A DNA stretch of 64,000 nt from Vicia villosa (Eukaryota > Streptophyta > Magnoliopsida > Fabales > Fabaceae), in the NCBI RefSeq assembly GCF_029867415.1, contig NW_026705213.1, positions 434,001 through 498,000 of the forward strand, given 5' to 3'. A model generated the notes under the pieces. It did not search any database, was not told the origin of the DNA, and saw only the letters and a list, made by a program, of their open reading frames with translations. Shown here in pieces: positions 22,642-32,412 of this stretch. Position numbers and translations under genes: made by a program. Numbering within the stretch: the stretch's first letter is position 1; every line of letters starts with the position of its first letter.

Positions 22642-22848
22642 TCAGAAGCCCTCTTTCTTCTTTACCAACAATACTGGCGCACCCCACGAAGAAGCACTCG
22701 GAAGGATGAATTTCTTCTCAAGCAACTCTTTCAATTGTTTCTTCAGTTCATCCAACTCTAATGGTGACATCCGATACGGTGCCATCGACACTAGGCTAGT
22801 TCCCAGAACAAATTCAATAGCAACTTCTACTTCTCTTTCCGGAGTAAC
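22642..22848 (-). pseudogene. Tekay-like chromovirus RT, N-terminal remnant
   Basis: Minus-strand segment that reads [13 protein letters not shown], then [21 protein letters not shown] and [15 protein letters not shown]. This is the beginning of the RT domain of a Ty3/gypsy chromovirus of the Tekay/Del type. It continues the protease-RT linker interrupted by the solo LTR at 22849-23976; about one base is missing at the junction, giving a frameshift. The rest of RT, RNase H, integrase and chromodomain are absent, replaced by the LINE fragment. Confidence 0.8.
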
Positions 22849-23976
22849 TGAAGGATAGAAAAACACTTAGAAAGGGGGGGTTTGAATAAGTGTAGTTTCA
22901 AAACTTGTAAGATAAAAACAACTTGCACAATTATTTTTATCCTGGTTCGTTGTTAACTAAACTACTCCAGTCCACCCTTATCAGGTGATTTACCTCAAAT
23001 GAGGATTTAATCCACTAATCACACGAGATTACAATGGTTTTCCACTGAGACACTGCTAAGTCTTCTAAAGTCTTCTGATCACAACCTGATCACTCTAGGA
23101 ACAATCTACTTAGATAACCTCTAAGACTTTTCTAGAGTCTTCTGATCTAACTGATCACTCTAGTCCTTTACAACTTAATGTAAACAATTTCTAAGAGTAT
23201 TACAATGCTTCTCAAAAGCGATTATCACAACTGTGATATTTCTCTTACAGTTTAAAGCTTAATCTCACTATAGTATTACAACAGCAATAAGTGAGGTTGA
23301 AGATGACGTTTGAGAGCTTTTGAATTTGACAGCGTTTATGTAAATTTGCGTAAGAGTTCTTCTTTTCTTCTCATCACAACTTCATTTATATAGGCGCATG
23401 AGAAGATGACCGTTGGGAACATTTAATGCTTTGCGTATTCCGTACAGCATTGCATTTAATGTTTCACTCTTTTGTCAACTACCTCGAGCCTTGCTTTTGC
23501 TGCGACTACTGACGTTGCTGTTAATAGCTTCTAACGTTCCTTTTGCCAGTCAACGTAGCCTGCCATCTTGTACTTGATTCTGATTGATCTTTTGTAGATA
23601 CAACGTTTGAATATCATCAGAGTACAAACAACTTGGTGCATATGCATCTTCTGATCTTCTGACCTTGAAGTGCTTCTGAGCGTGATACCATGACTTCAGT
23701 GCTTCTGCTTCTGAACTCCAGTCCTTCTGATGCTTCCCTAGACCATGTTCTGATTCTGCTTGACCATCTTCTGATGTCTTGCCAGACCATGTTCTGATGT
23801 TGCATGTTGAACCTTCAGAGTCAAAGCTTCTGAGCGCTGATTTGTGCATACTCTTTATATATTTCCTGAAAAGGAAATTGCATAGGATTAGAGTACCACA
23901 TTATCTTAAGCAAAATTCATATACATTGTTATCATCAAAACTATGATAATTGATCAGAACAATTCTTGTTCTAACA
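22849..23976 (-). mobile_element. Solo LTR, Maximus/SIRE-type copia, TSD GTAAC
   Basis: A 1128-bp LTR in minus orientation, starting TGTTAGAACAAG at 23976 and ending near 22849. A perfect 5-bp duplication GTAAC flanks it (22844-22848 and 23977-23981). It is the same family as the LTRs at 939-1818 and 2662-3747. It lies exactly between the protease and RT parts of the Tekay element, whose coding sequence resumes on both sides. A TATA-like TATATAAATG on the minus strand (about 23390-23399) marks the probable LTR promoter. Confidence 0.92.
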
Positions 23977-23981
23977 GTAAC

Positions 23982-25573
23982 TCGTTCACATCTTCTGGAA
24001 AAACTTCCGGAAATTCACATACCACTAGTAATTTAGTACGTACTACCTTCTCCTTCAAGTTCATCAACACAAACAACATAAACATCGTTGCACCGTCCTC
24101 AATATCTTCATTCATTTGTCTAGCTATCATGTTCAGATCATCAGAACTAACATCTTCAAGAAATAATACCGTCTTCGAAAAATAGTTGATATGAACACGG
24201 TTGAATTCCAACCAGTTCATTCCCAGGATTACATCAAGTTATTTCAATGGAAGACACACTAAGTCCATTCCAAATTCTCTACCAAAAATATCGACCGGAC
24301 AATTCAAACAAGCAGACAAAGTCTTTACAGAACCCAATGCAGGAGTGTCAATTACCATACTTCCATTTATGTCAGATATTTTTAAATTCAATCTCTTATC
24401 GCAATCCAAAGAAATAAAAGAGCGAGTTTCTTCAGTATCAATAATCGCAACTAAAGGTGTGCCATGAATGAAACACATACCTTTAATCAATCTATTCTCT
24501 GGAGTAGTCTCCAACCCAGTCAATGCAAAAACTTTTCCTCCAGCTTGGTTCTTCCTTGGGTTAGTACATTGTGGGATAATGTGACCCTCTTCACCACAAT
24601 TGTAGCAAATAACAACCTTCTTCTTACAATCAGTGGCAATATGGCCCACCATGTCACACTTGAAGCATTTCTTCTGTTCATGCTTGCATTCATTCTTACG
24701 GTGTCCAACCTCGCCACAGTTGTAGCATCTAACAAAAGCACTAGAGTCTCCCCAACTAGGTTTCTTCTAGTCAACTGCTTTACCTCTACCATATGGCTTA
24801 CCTCTATCCATATGCTTCTTAACCTTTCTGTCAACTAACTCGCGAGAGTGAGATGACTTCATCTTGACATTATCTTCTTCAAATATCCTGCTACAGTCGA
24901 CCAGATCAGCAAACCGTCTAATCCTTTGATACTTGATACCCTGCTTAATCTCATCGTGAAGACCACTCACGAATTTGATGCATTTCGAGAACTCACCAGC
25001 CTCGTCATTGTTGTAAGGAGTGTAGTACTTTGCCCATTCTACAAACTTGGCAGCATACACTGGAACTGTCATATTGTCTTGCTTCATCTCCAGGAATTCA
25101 ATATCTTTCCTTCCCCGAACATCTTTAGGGAATTACTTCCTCAGAAACTCTCTCTTGAATATAGCCCAAGTGATTGCTATACCATCAGCGTCCAACTCAA
25201 CTCTCGTAGTAACCCACCAGTCATCAGCTTCTTCCGACAACATGTGAGTACCATACCTCACTTTCAGGTCTTCAGCACAGTCAATGACTCTGAAAATCCT
25301 TTCGATTTCCTTCAGCCATTTCTGAGCACCTTCCAAATCATGCGTACCCTTGAACAATGGAGGATTGTTCCTCTGAAAATTCCCCAATTTCCTGTCAGCA
25401 CCAATCCCGGCTCCATTTGCATTCCCTCCCAGCACACCAGCAATCATGCCGAGAGCCTCGGCGATAGAATCGTCGTTTCTTCCACCTCTTCCAGCCACTG
25501 TTTTGCTTAAATCGCAAACAATATAGTCAGAACGAAAGTATCGCCTAATTAAATCATACATAGTCGTATACAC
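23982..25573 (-). pseudogene. Tekay-like chromovirus gag and protease
   Basis: A single minus-strand reading frame from the ATG at 25573 with three in-frame stops (about 25130, 24767 and 24239). The capsid domain shows NPPLFKGTHDLEGAQKWLKEIERIF and WAIFKREFLRK, then MTVPVYAAKFVEWAKYY. Three tandem CCHC zinc knuckles follow: CYNCGEVGHRKNEC, CFKCDMVGHIATDC and CYNCGEEGHIIPQC. The protease has HGTPLVAIIDTEETRSFIS, where the usual DTGA is DTEE, so catalysis is doubtful. LEFNRVHINYFSKTV and CEFPEVFPEDVNEL mark the run-up to RT. Family: Ty3/gypsy, probably Tekay. Broken by the solo LTR on its left. Confidence 0.88.
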
Positions 25574-25617
25574 ATAGGGAAGAATGACATAAGACTCTGG
25601 TCACAACGACCAACTAT

Positions 25618-25629
25618 GCTCTGATACCA
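25618..25629 (-). other. Primer binding site, initiator tRNA-Met (Tekay)
   Basis: The minus strand reads TGGTATCAGAGC four bases inside the LTR end (25634). This is the normal PBS for chromoviruses and most copia elements. Confidence 0.9.
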
Positions 25630-25633
25630 CTAT

Positions 25634-27482
25634 TGTAACACCCTTCTAATCTCGCGGAAATTTAAAGTAATTATATCAGAGTAACATCAAACAAGGGTGT
25701 TACAATTCAATTTGAAAATAAGCATAGTGTGTCCTTGTCATGCATTCACCGAGGAAAAATTCATCATAATTCAAAATCATATTCGCAGAGCGGAAATTAA
25801 ATCATATAGATAAGCTCAACATCCTTGAAGCTCACAAATGACTCAAAACAATAAATAAAATTATAAACTCAAAAACTTATAACTCGCATTCCCCAGTGTT
25901 ACAATATCAGAGCATGACACATGACGCTAAACTAACACATTGACTCGTGAGCTAGTCCTCACCAAGTCGAAAGTTGCTATCCTCAATCTGAAAATGACAA
26001 CATGTAAGGGTGAGTTTCATTCACGATTAAAAAATATTATAGCATCATAAACAATAACACCTCATAGTAATATTATCCACCCAATTTCATCATATTCAGA
26101 TTATCAAGAAACATCCATCATTTACACAAACGTCTTTCGAATACATCGTTCAAACATGCAATCATACTCATCATTCAAGTCACACTAATCATGCATATGT
26201 ATAAACTGAAACTATGGATGTGGTACCAATCCTCATCAATGAGAATAACCCACCGACCGGTCTATCATCATCCAGATACGGGCCTGCCAGCACAAATTCC
26301 GCACAATGGGAATTATGCCCTTCACTGAATCCACACCTCATTCGGATTCAGCCCGCAAACATATGATTATGAATGAATGCAAACATATATGAAACATACT
26401 TATATCCTCGTCAAGTCTATGAGTAATCTCATCCAATACTCAAATCATATCATCATCACCATCATCATCAAGCATGTTTACATATGTTAACATCACTCAA
26501 ATACCATCCAATCATCTTCATACAATGCACAAACCATCACATGATTATCGCTTCAAACATAGCATGTATTAACACATCTCATCACATATATGTACAATAC
26601 ATCCTTCAACAAGAAATTAAATCATAATTTAAAATAATTAAGTTGCACCTCATTTCATCATCTAAACTGATATATTATTTCATAAGCTGGGTCACACTCG
26701 AAACGGCACTAAAAACGGTTTTACGGTTTGAAATTTATGCATCTTTAAAATTTTCCAAAACAGCTATCACTAACAGCACGCGGCGCAAACTGAGTGAATC
26801 AAATTTCCCTGAACATTCTTCCAAGTACTTCGCGGTGCATACAAGGTTCGGGGCACGAACTGGCGATTTCACAATCCCCCAATCGCTGAAAACAACATAC
26901 GAGTTTTATCCCAATTCCACCAAACCCTGACCAAACCGATTCTAATCGATAAGATTTTACATGCAGCCACACAACACATATTATAACACACATTTAGCAT
27001 AAAATTTGCATCTATTATCATCATGACATCATCAAGTAATGCAAAGTTTATCAAATCATACAATTTTCATCAAACCATCCCCAACCCCAATCTAACCTAT
27101 GATCCAATTGACCTAAACAATACATCCAATCATCCCTATCATCTATAACACGATAAGCTAACCGGAAGAATCTCCCCTTACCTTAGCCAAAAGTTCTTGA
27201 TAGGTCTCTTCCTCTTCTGTTCCTCTTTCACGTTCCTTGAGTTCCTAACTTCTCAGCTCTTCTTTCACGTTCTGAACTTCCTTCTCTAATTCCTTATTAT
27301 TTTATTAAAAATAACATTATAATTAGTAATGGGCTTACTAACATAATACCCCATTCTTACTAACATCACATTTGGCCCAATACCATAATCCATCATTTAC
27401 AATTATTTTTAAAAACTAAAATAATTCTAATTATTAATTCAATTTCCAATTAAATTAAAAATTAAAATATACGGGTGTTACA
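25634..27482 (-). mobile_element. 5' LTR of the Tekay-like element
   Basis: A 1849-bp LTR in minus orientation, starting TGTAACACCCG at 27482 and ending GGGTGTTACA at 25634; the terminal TGTAACACCC/GGGTGTTACA inverted repeat is 10 bp and characteristic of Tekay-type LTRs. It is immediately followed by the PBS. The 3' LTR is missing because the element is truncated within RT. Open frames inside are short and unrecognised. Confidence 0.9.
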
Positions 27483-27758
27483 AATAATGAGCAAATATAT
27501 GGAGGAGATCGAAGCTTGGTGGAAGCATGGAGATGTGGTCATGATGAAGTGTGGGATTAGGATTAGGATTGGCATGTATCTCCATATAATTTTGTTGATG
27601 TAATGTGATAATAATATTTGTAATAACTTTGGGTTTTTGGTACGGACATTGTAACTTGAATGAATGTGAATAATATTGAACTTGAATGATGTTGCCTTTG
27701 TGTCTTGTACCTTGAATTGTAAAAAAATCTATATAAATTTAATCTTCCTTTCAAATTT
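27483..27758. other. Unassigned spacer between Tekay and Athila elements
   Basis: 276 bp with no recognisable coding motif. Its texture (AT-rich, AATAATAT and TTGTAATAAC tracts) resembles a 3' untranslated region or another element's terminus. Confidence 0.3.
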
Positions 27759-28067
27759 TGATAACACGATTTTATATCGTATATTTAGCCTGAAATCCAT
27801 AGATATTTATAGCATTTTCCGTTTATTATGTTAATTTATTATGATATTACGCGAGTATTTGCTTTGTTTCAGGTTTTACACTCTTATTATGACTATTTGT
27901 GAAAAGGAAAGAAAATGGAGCTAAAATGACCAACATTTATGCCTAAAAGATGAAAAAGGAGTGCTGAAGTGAAAGAGGGGTGCAAATAAGACCCAAAAGG
28001 CCCAAAAGAGACAATTCAGCCCACAAGGGAACCAAAGGCGCGTGGCCCAAAACCTTGCCAGCACACA

Positions 28068-28209
28068 GAGACGCACGTCTCCAATGTTCTACGCCACGTC
28101 ACCAGAGTGGAGACGCCCGTCTCCAGCTCCTCCTACTTTTACTCCACTTGAGACGCACGTCTCAAGTCATTCAACAGAACTTCCCAAAGAATCGGAGACG
28201 CACGTCTCC
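28068..28209 (+). repeat. Cluster of four GAGACG-NN-CGTCTC palindromes in Athila U3
   Basis: Perfect palindrome arms around a 2-nt centre occur at 28068-28081, 28109-28124 (GGAGACGCCCGTCTCC), 28149-28164 (TGAGACGCACGTCTCA) and 28194-28209 (GGAGACGCACGTCTCC), spaced 40-45 bp. The last lies 56 bp upstream of the TATA box. The same motif recurs three times at 37192-37302. They look like transcription-factor binding sites or hairpin elements. Confidence 0.85.
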
Positions 28210-28264
28210 AAGTCCAAGTCTGCTGAGTTCCTCTTTTTACGCAACATCACAGCAAAACCTCCCC

Positions 28265-28273
28265 TATAAATAG
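28265..28273 (+). promoter_or_regulatory. Athila LTR TATA box
   Basis: TATAAATAG, preceded by a C-rich CCTCCCC, is a strong plant TATA box. The transcription start would be near 28300, defining the U3/R boundary. Confidence 0.7.
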
Positions 28274-28817
28274 AACCTTCTACCTCACTTCCAAAGAGTC
28301 CGATTTCCTGCCAACGAAGTGCTGCCGAAATTGTACCGCGAACCATATTTTTCATTCTGCTTTCATTCAAACACTTATTTTCTCACAACGATTTCTACAC
28401 CGGAAATTGTTGTGAACTTTTTATAAATCTAGCCTTACGTTAGATTTATCGCTTTTATTTCCTTGTTTTATTTTATGTTCGTTTAAACTCCGAAGAACGA
28501 TCCAACCAACCTGTGGTGGAAGTTCAGTACTTGAAGATTTACTTGCCATTTATTTAATTCAGGTTTAATATTTACCGCCTTATTTATATATTGATTTGCA
28601 TGATATATTATATGCCTTTTAACATGCCTTTTATTATAAGCCAAATTAATTTATGCATGCTTAACTGTATTAATATGTCTGGCTAAATTACTAAGGTATC
28701 GGTATGTAAAGTAAGTTAACCGTAGGGATCCGAAATAAATTGGCTTAATTATGTTTTGTTAAATATCACCTATTTTTGGTTTGTATGTCTAATTTAATTA
28801 GTAAGTCTTAAAACCAA

Positions 28818-29205
28818 TAGAGCGAAAGTTTGAGGGGTTAAGACGGTCAAAGGTTAAAATCAATAGAGCGAAAGTTTGAGATCTTTAACCAGATAGTAGA
28901 CATAGGACATTAGTTTTAAGGATGGCGAAAGCGTATTAAAACTAATTAGAACTTATTTATTTTCAAAAATTGTTTTTACACTCGAGCGGGATGGCGAAAG
29001 CGTACGTTAGGGATATTAGCATGTTCCGAGTCAACAGAGCGAAAGTTTGAGATTAGGAGATTTAAATAGATAACAACTTCATAAAACGGGCATTTTATTA
29101 ATTACGTTGTTTCCAAAAAGCTTTTCTAAAATCTAATGGGATGGCGAAAGCGTACATTAGGATTAGGATAGTAGTCTAAATCAACAGAGCGAAAGTTTGA
29201 GACGA
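28818..29205 (+). repeat. Diverged short repeats in Athila R/U5 (GCGAAAG units)
   Basis: Alternating units (A)AGAGCGAAAGTTTGAG and GGATGGCGAAAGCGTA recur at about 28820, 28865, 28922, 28989, 29037, 29141 and 29185. Spacing is irregular (45-100 bp). Function unknown; a structured leader RNA is possible. Confidence 0.6.
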
Positions 29206-29514
29206 GGATTTTTAACCAATTGAATTAGTAAAGATTTTTAATTAAATTATGCAAAAGCCAATGGACCTTCGGATCACCTTAAGTTAAACGAAATACATGC
29301 TGATATCTGTCTTTTATTATATTATTTATTTCTCACAATCACTTTCCCTTAGGAACAATCGAAATATTAGTAGCCCTAGCTTTACATAGTAACCTTAGAT
29401 AACGGTAGATCGATTCATAGTCCCTGTGGATTCGATATCTTTTAAAACTACACGACACGACTGTGCACTTGCAGTCATCAGATTTATAGACACGTAAAGT
29501 CGCGATCAAGTTTT

Positions 29515-29533
29515 TGGCGCCGTTGCCGGGGAC
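29515..29533 (+). other. Athila primer binding site, tRNA-Asp
   Basis: TGGCGCCGTTGCCGGGGAC is complementary to the 3' end of plant tRNA-Asp (ending CGGCGCCA). It is the established primer of Athila-lineage gypsy elements. It lies 6 nt after the LTR end and 78 nt before the gag ATG. Confidence 0.88.
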
Positions 29534-29610
29534 TATTCAAGTCGATATCGTAACTCACTGTTACACCGTAGAGACTAGGACAATTCTTCCCTTTCTTTCT
29601 GAACGATTGT

Positions 29611-30912
29611 ATGCCAAATACTCGTTCACAAGGAGGAGATTTAATACAACGAATTAACGAGATCGAACATTTCATTAACGTCAAACGTCGAGCTCGCAAT
29701 CTTCCCGAAGTAGCACCAATTCCGATTAATCAGGAACTGAGTTTTACTGATCAAATTAATCAAATCACCCCGAAGTTAGAGATGGCTGCTATTCGTCCTC
29801 TTAGAGACTATGCCGCTCCTTCGGGCGCTGAACCGCATTCAAGTATCGCACCACCTGCGATTGAGGCAAACAATTTTGAACTCAAACCTTCGTTGGTCCA
29901 AGCTGTTCAACAGAATCAATTCTCAGGAAGCCCTGCAGACGACCCCAACCTCCATTTATCCGTGTTCGTGCAATATGTCGACACTGTCAAAGCTAACAAC
30001 GTTAGTTCCGAAGCTATTCGATTATGTCTCTTTCCTTTCTCCTTGAGAGATAGAGCTAGAGCGTGGCTTCAATCCCTACCTTCAACTTCCATAACTACAT
30101 GGGACGAATTGAAGAGAGTATTCTTAGCAAGATACTTTCCACCTAGCAAAACTGCTATGCTCAGAGGTCAAATCAACGGATTTACCCAGAAAGATAACGA
30201 ATCACTCTTTGAAGCTTGGGAACGTTACAAGGACATGCTTAGACTATGCCCTCATCATGGACTCGAACCATGGCTGATCATCCATACTTTCTATGGTGGT
30301 CTCTTATATAATACTAAAATGACTATAGATGCCGCTGCTGGCGGAGCATTAATGGACAAACCCCATGATGAAGCATACAACCTCATAGAGAACATGGCAC
30401 AAAACCATTACCAATGGGGTGGAGAACGAGCCGCTCTAGAGAAAGCCCAAACCAAAGGAGGAATGTACGAAATAAGTGGTATAGACCGAGTTAACGCTAA
30501 AGTAGACGCTCTAACTCAGAAGATCGAGAACTTAACCATCACTCCTTCAGCCACCGCTGCTGCTGTAACACCTAACTGCGAGATTTGTGGATTGACTGGA
30601 CACGCAGTTGCCGAATGTCAACTCTTGACTGGAGTCCTGTCTGATCAAGTGAACTATGCTCAAGGAAACCCTTATTCTAACACGTACAACCCTGGATGGA
30701 AAAACCACCCGAACTTCTCTTATAAAAACAACAACGCGTTGTACGCGCCTGGACAAGCACCTGCTGTGCCACCTGGCTACCAAAAAGCGCCTGTAGCTGC
30801 TCAAACCACCCATAGGAAGTCAAACCTAGAAATTATGATGGAGAACTTTATAGCTTCCCAACAACAAACCAATAAGGACTTCCTAAATAAAAACATCCAC
30901 AATAGCGAGTAA
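29611..30912 (+). CDS. Athila gag (capsid and nucleocapsid), one premature stop
   Basis: 433 codons from ATG 29611. The N-terminus MPNTRSQGGDL is followed by the Athila capsid block FPFSLRDRARAWLQSLPS, then LFEAWERYKDMLRLCPHHGL, TIDAAAGGALMDKP and AYNLIENMAQNHYQW (about residues 130-275). A single zinc knuckle, CEICGLTGHAVAEC, lies at about residues 325-338. The capsid protein packages element RNA in the cytoplasm. The frame ends at TAA 30910-30912 but continues in phase from 30913 with LKQLSNKVDALATHNK, so the stop is a single-codon lesion (possibly TTA to TAA) or, less likely, a readthrough site. Codons are otherwise clean, which marks this as a comparatively young copy. Confidence 0.9.
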   Translation: MPNTRSQGGDLIQRINEIEHFINVKRRARNLPEVAPIPINQELSFTDQINQITPKLEMAAIRPLRDYAAPSGAEPHSSIAPPAIEANNFELKPSLVQAVQQNQFSGSPADDPNLHLSVFVQYVDTVKANNVSSEAIRLCLFPFSLRDRARAWLQSLPSTSITTWDELKRVFLARYFPPSKTAMLRGQINGFTQKDNESLFEAWERYKDMLRLCPHHGLEPWLIIHTFYGGLLYNTKMTIDAAAGGALMDKPHDEAYNLIENMAQNHYQWGGERAALEKAQTKGGMYEISGIDRVNAKVDALTQKIENLTITPSATAAAVTPNCEICGLTGHAVAECQLLTGVLSDQVNYAQGNPYSNTYNPGWKNHPNFSYKNNNALYAPGQAPAVPPGYQKAPVAAQTTHRKSNLEIMMENFIASQQQTNKDFLNKNIHNSE

Positions 30913-32412
30913 CTAAAACAACTATCGAACAAAGTAGATGCCTTAGCTACGCATAACAAAATGGTAGAAACTCAAATATCACAAGTAGCTCAACAACAAG
31001 CACCTACTGCTGCCCTTGCTGGCACGTTTCCTGCTCAACCACAACCTAATCCTAAAGGACATGCGAACGCGATAACACTACGAAGTGGAACGAATTACGA
31101 TGGACCCATTGATCCTAGAACTCAAAACGCACCCATGTCACAACAAGAGGCAAAGGAAACCCAAAAGACATCGACCGATGATCAAACCGCCAAGGCCAAT
31201 GAGAGCAACAACGAAGTGGAACTTGAAAAAGAGAAACCTTACGTTCCACCACCACCTTATAAGCCACCAATTCCTTACCCTCAGAGATTAGCTAAATCAA
31301 AAACTGAAGCGCAATTTAAAAGATTTATAGAACTTCTTAAACAATTAAACATAACCATACCATTCACAGAAGCCATAACTGAAATGCCTTCATACGCTAA
31401 ATTCCTAAAAGAAATCCTATCAAACAAAAAGAAACTCGAGGATAATGAAACTGTAACGCTTACCGCTGAATGTAGCGCTATCATCCAAAATAACATGCCT
31501 CCAAAACTGAAAGATCCTGGTAGTTTCTCTATACCCTGTGTAATAGGAAAAACCATCATAGAGAAAGCCCTGTGCGATTTAGGAGCCAGTGTTAGTTTGA
31601 TGCCTCTTTCAACCTGTAAGAAACTAAATCTGGGTGAGCTTAAAGCAACGAGAATGTCTCTTCAGTTAGCCGACCGTTCAGTCAAATACCCTGTAGGAAT
31701 GTTAGAAAATATCCCTGTTCGTGTAGGTCAATTCTACATCCCAACTGATTTCATCATTATGGATATCCAAGAAGATTCTAACATCCCGATCATATTAGGA
31801 AGACCATTCTTAGCAACCGCTGGTGCAATCATAGATGTCAAGCGAGGAAAGCTTACTTTCGAAGTAGGAGAAGAGAAAATAGAATTTATACTTTCCCAGT
31901 TCCTAAAAGCACCCTTTATAATTGACACATGCTGCTCTGCCGACATAATCGACGAGTGTGTTAAGGAAATAAAATCCGAACCAAATAAGGAAACCGAGAT
32001 CCTAAAAATTCCTATACCGCCAATCTTTGAAGATGACAACTGGCGTGGGGAATATCAAGATGACCATCTGAGTGAATGTCTAGCTTTAACTCCTGATCCT
32101 ATACCTGGACTGAAGAAACCTGCTATAGAACTGAAAACACTGCCTACCGATCTTAGATACGAATTCCTAGACGAAGAACGTAACAAACCAGTTATAGTTA
32201 ACGCCGACTTAGGACAAACCGAGACTGTAAAATTACTTACTGTACTGAGAAAATACCCAACCGCTTTAGGATATAACATATCAGATTTGAAAGGAATAAG
32301 TCCTTCCCTCTGTATGCACCGTAGTATGCTCGAAGACGATTGTAAAACCTCTAGAGAACATCAAAGACGAATAAATCCTATTATGAGCGATGTGGTTAAA
32401 AAGGAAATCTAA
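30913..32412 (+). CDS. Athila gag tail and aspartic protease
   Basis: In-phase continuation of the gag frame; the open segment with its own Met starts at 30961. After an acidic Pro-rich linker (KEKPYVPPPPYKPPIPYP) comes the Athila protease: EKALCDLGASVSLMP supplies the catalytic Asp (D-L-G-A, usual for this lineage), and NIPIILGRPFLATAGAIIDV is the flap-distal strand. The protease matures the polyprotein. The frame reaches TAA at 32410-32412 in the context VVKKEI-stop-KLLEAG, where a Leu codon is expected. It continues in phase as [20 protein letters not shown], the start of RT. Two in-phase stops are the only visible lesions between 29611 and 35103. Confidence 0.88.
   Translation, partial: LKQLSNKVDALATHNKMVETQISQVAQQQAPTAALAGTFPAQPQPNPKGHANAITLRSGTNYDGPIDPRTQNAPMSQQEAKETQKTSTDDQTAKANESNNEVELEKEKPYVPPPPYKPPIPYPQRLAKSKTEAQFKRFIELLKQLNITIPFTEAITEMPSYAKFLKEILSNKKKLEDNETVTLTAECSAIIQNNMPPKLKDPGSFSIPCVIGKTIIEKALCDLGASVSLMPLSTCKKLNLGELKATRMSLQLADRSVKYPVGMLENIPVRVGQFYIPTDFIIMDIQEDSNIPIILGRPFLATAGAIIDVKRGKLTFEVGEEKIEFILSQFLKAPFIIDTCCSADIIDECVKEIKSEPNKETEILKIPIPPIFEDDNWRGEYQDDHLSECLALTPDPIPGLKKPAIELKTLPTDLRYEFLDEERNKPVIVNADLGQTETVKLLTVLRKYPTALGYNISDLKGISPSLCMHRSMLEDDCKTSREHQRRINPIMSDVVKKEI

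Larger units (their letters stand above)
27759..29508 (+). mobile_element. 5' LTR of the Athila-lineage element
   Basis: A 1750-bp LTR starting TGATAACACGATTTTATATCG at 27759 (taken to 20 nt) and ending CGCGATCA at 29508, six nt before the tRNA-Asp PBS. The U3 part contains four near-identical palindromes (28068-28209) followed by TATAAATAG (28265-28273). The downstream region carries the diverged repeat ACAGAGCGAAAGTTTGAG / GGATGGCGAAAGCGTA, about seven copies between 28818 and 29205. The 3' end shows TAGTCCCTGTGGATTCGATA (29418-29437), typical of Athila LTRs in legumes. No 3' LTR partner is visible in the window. Confidence 0.85.
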
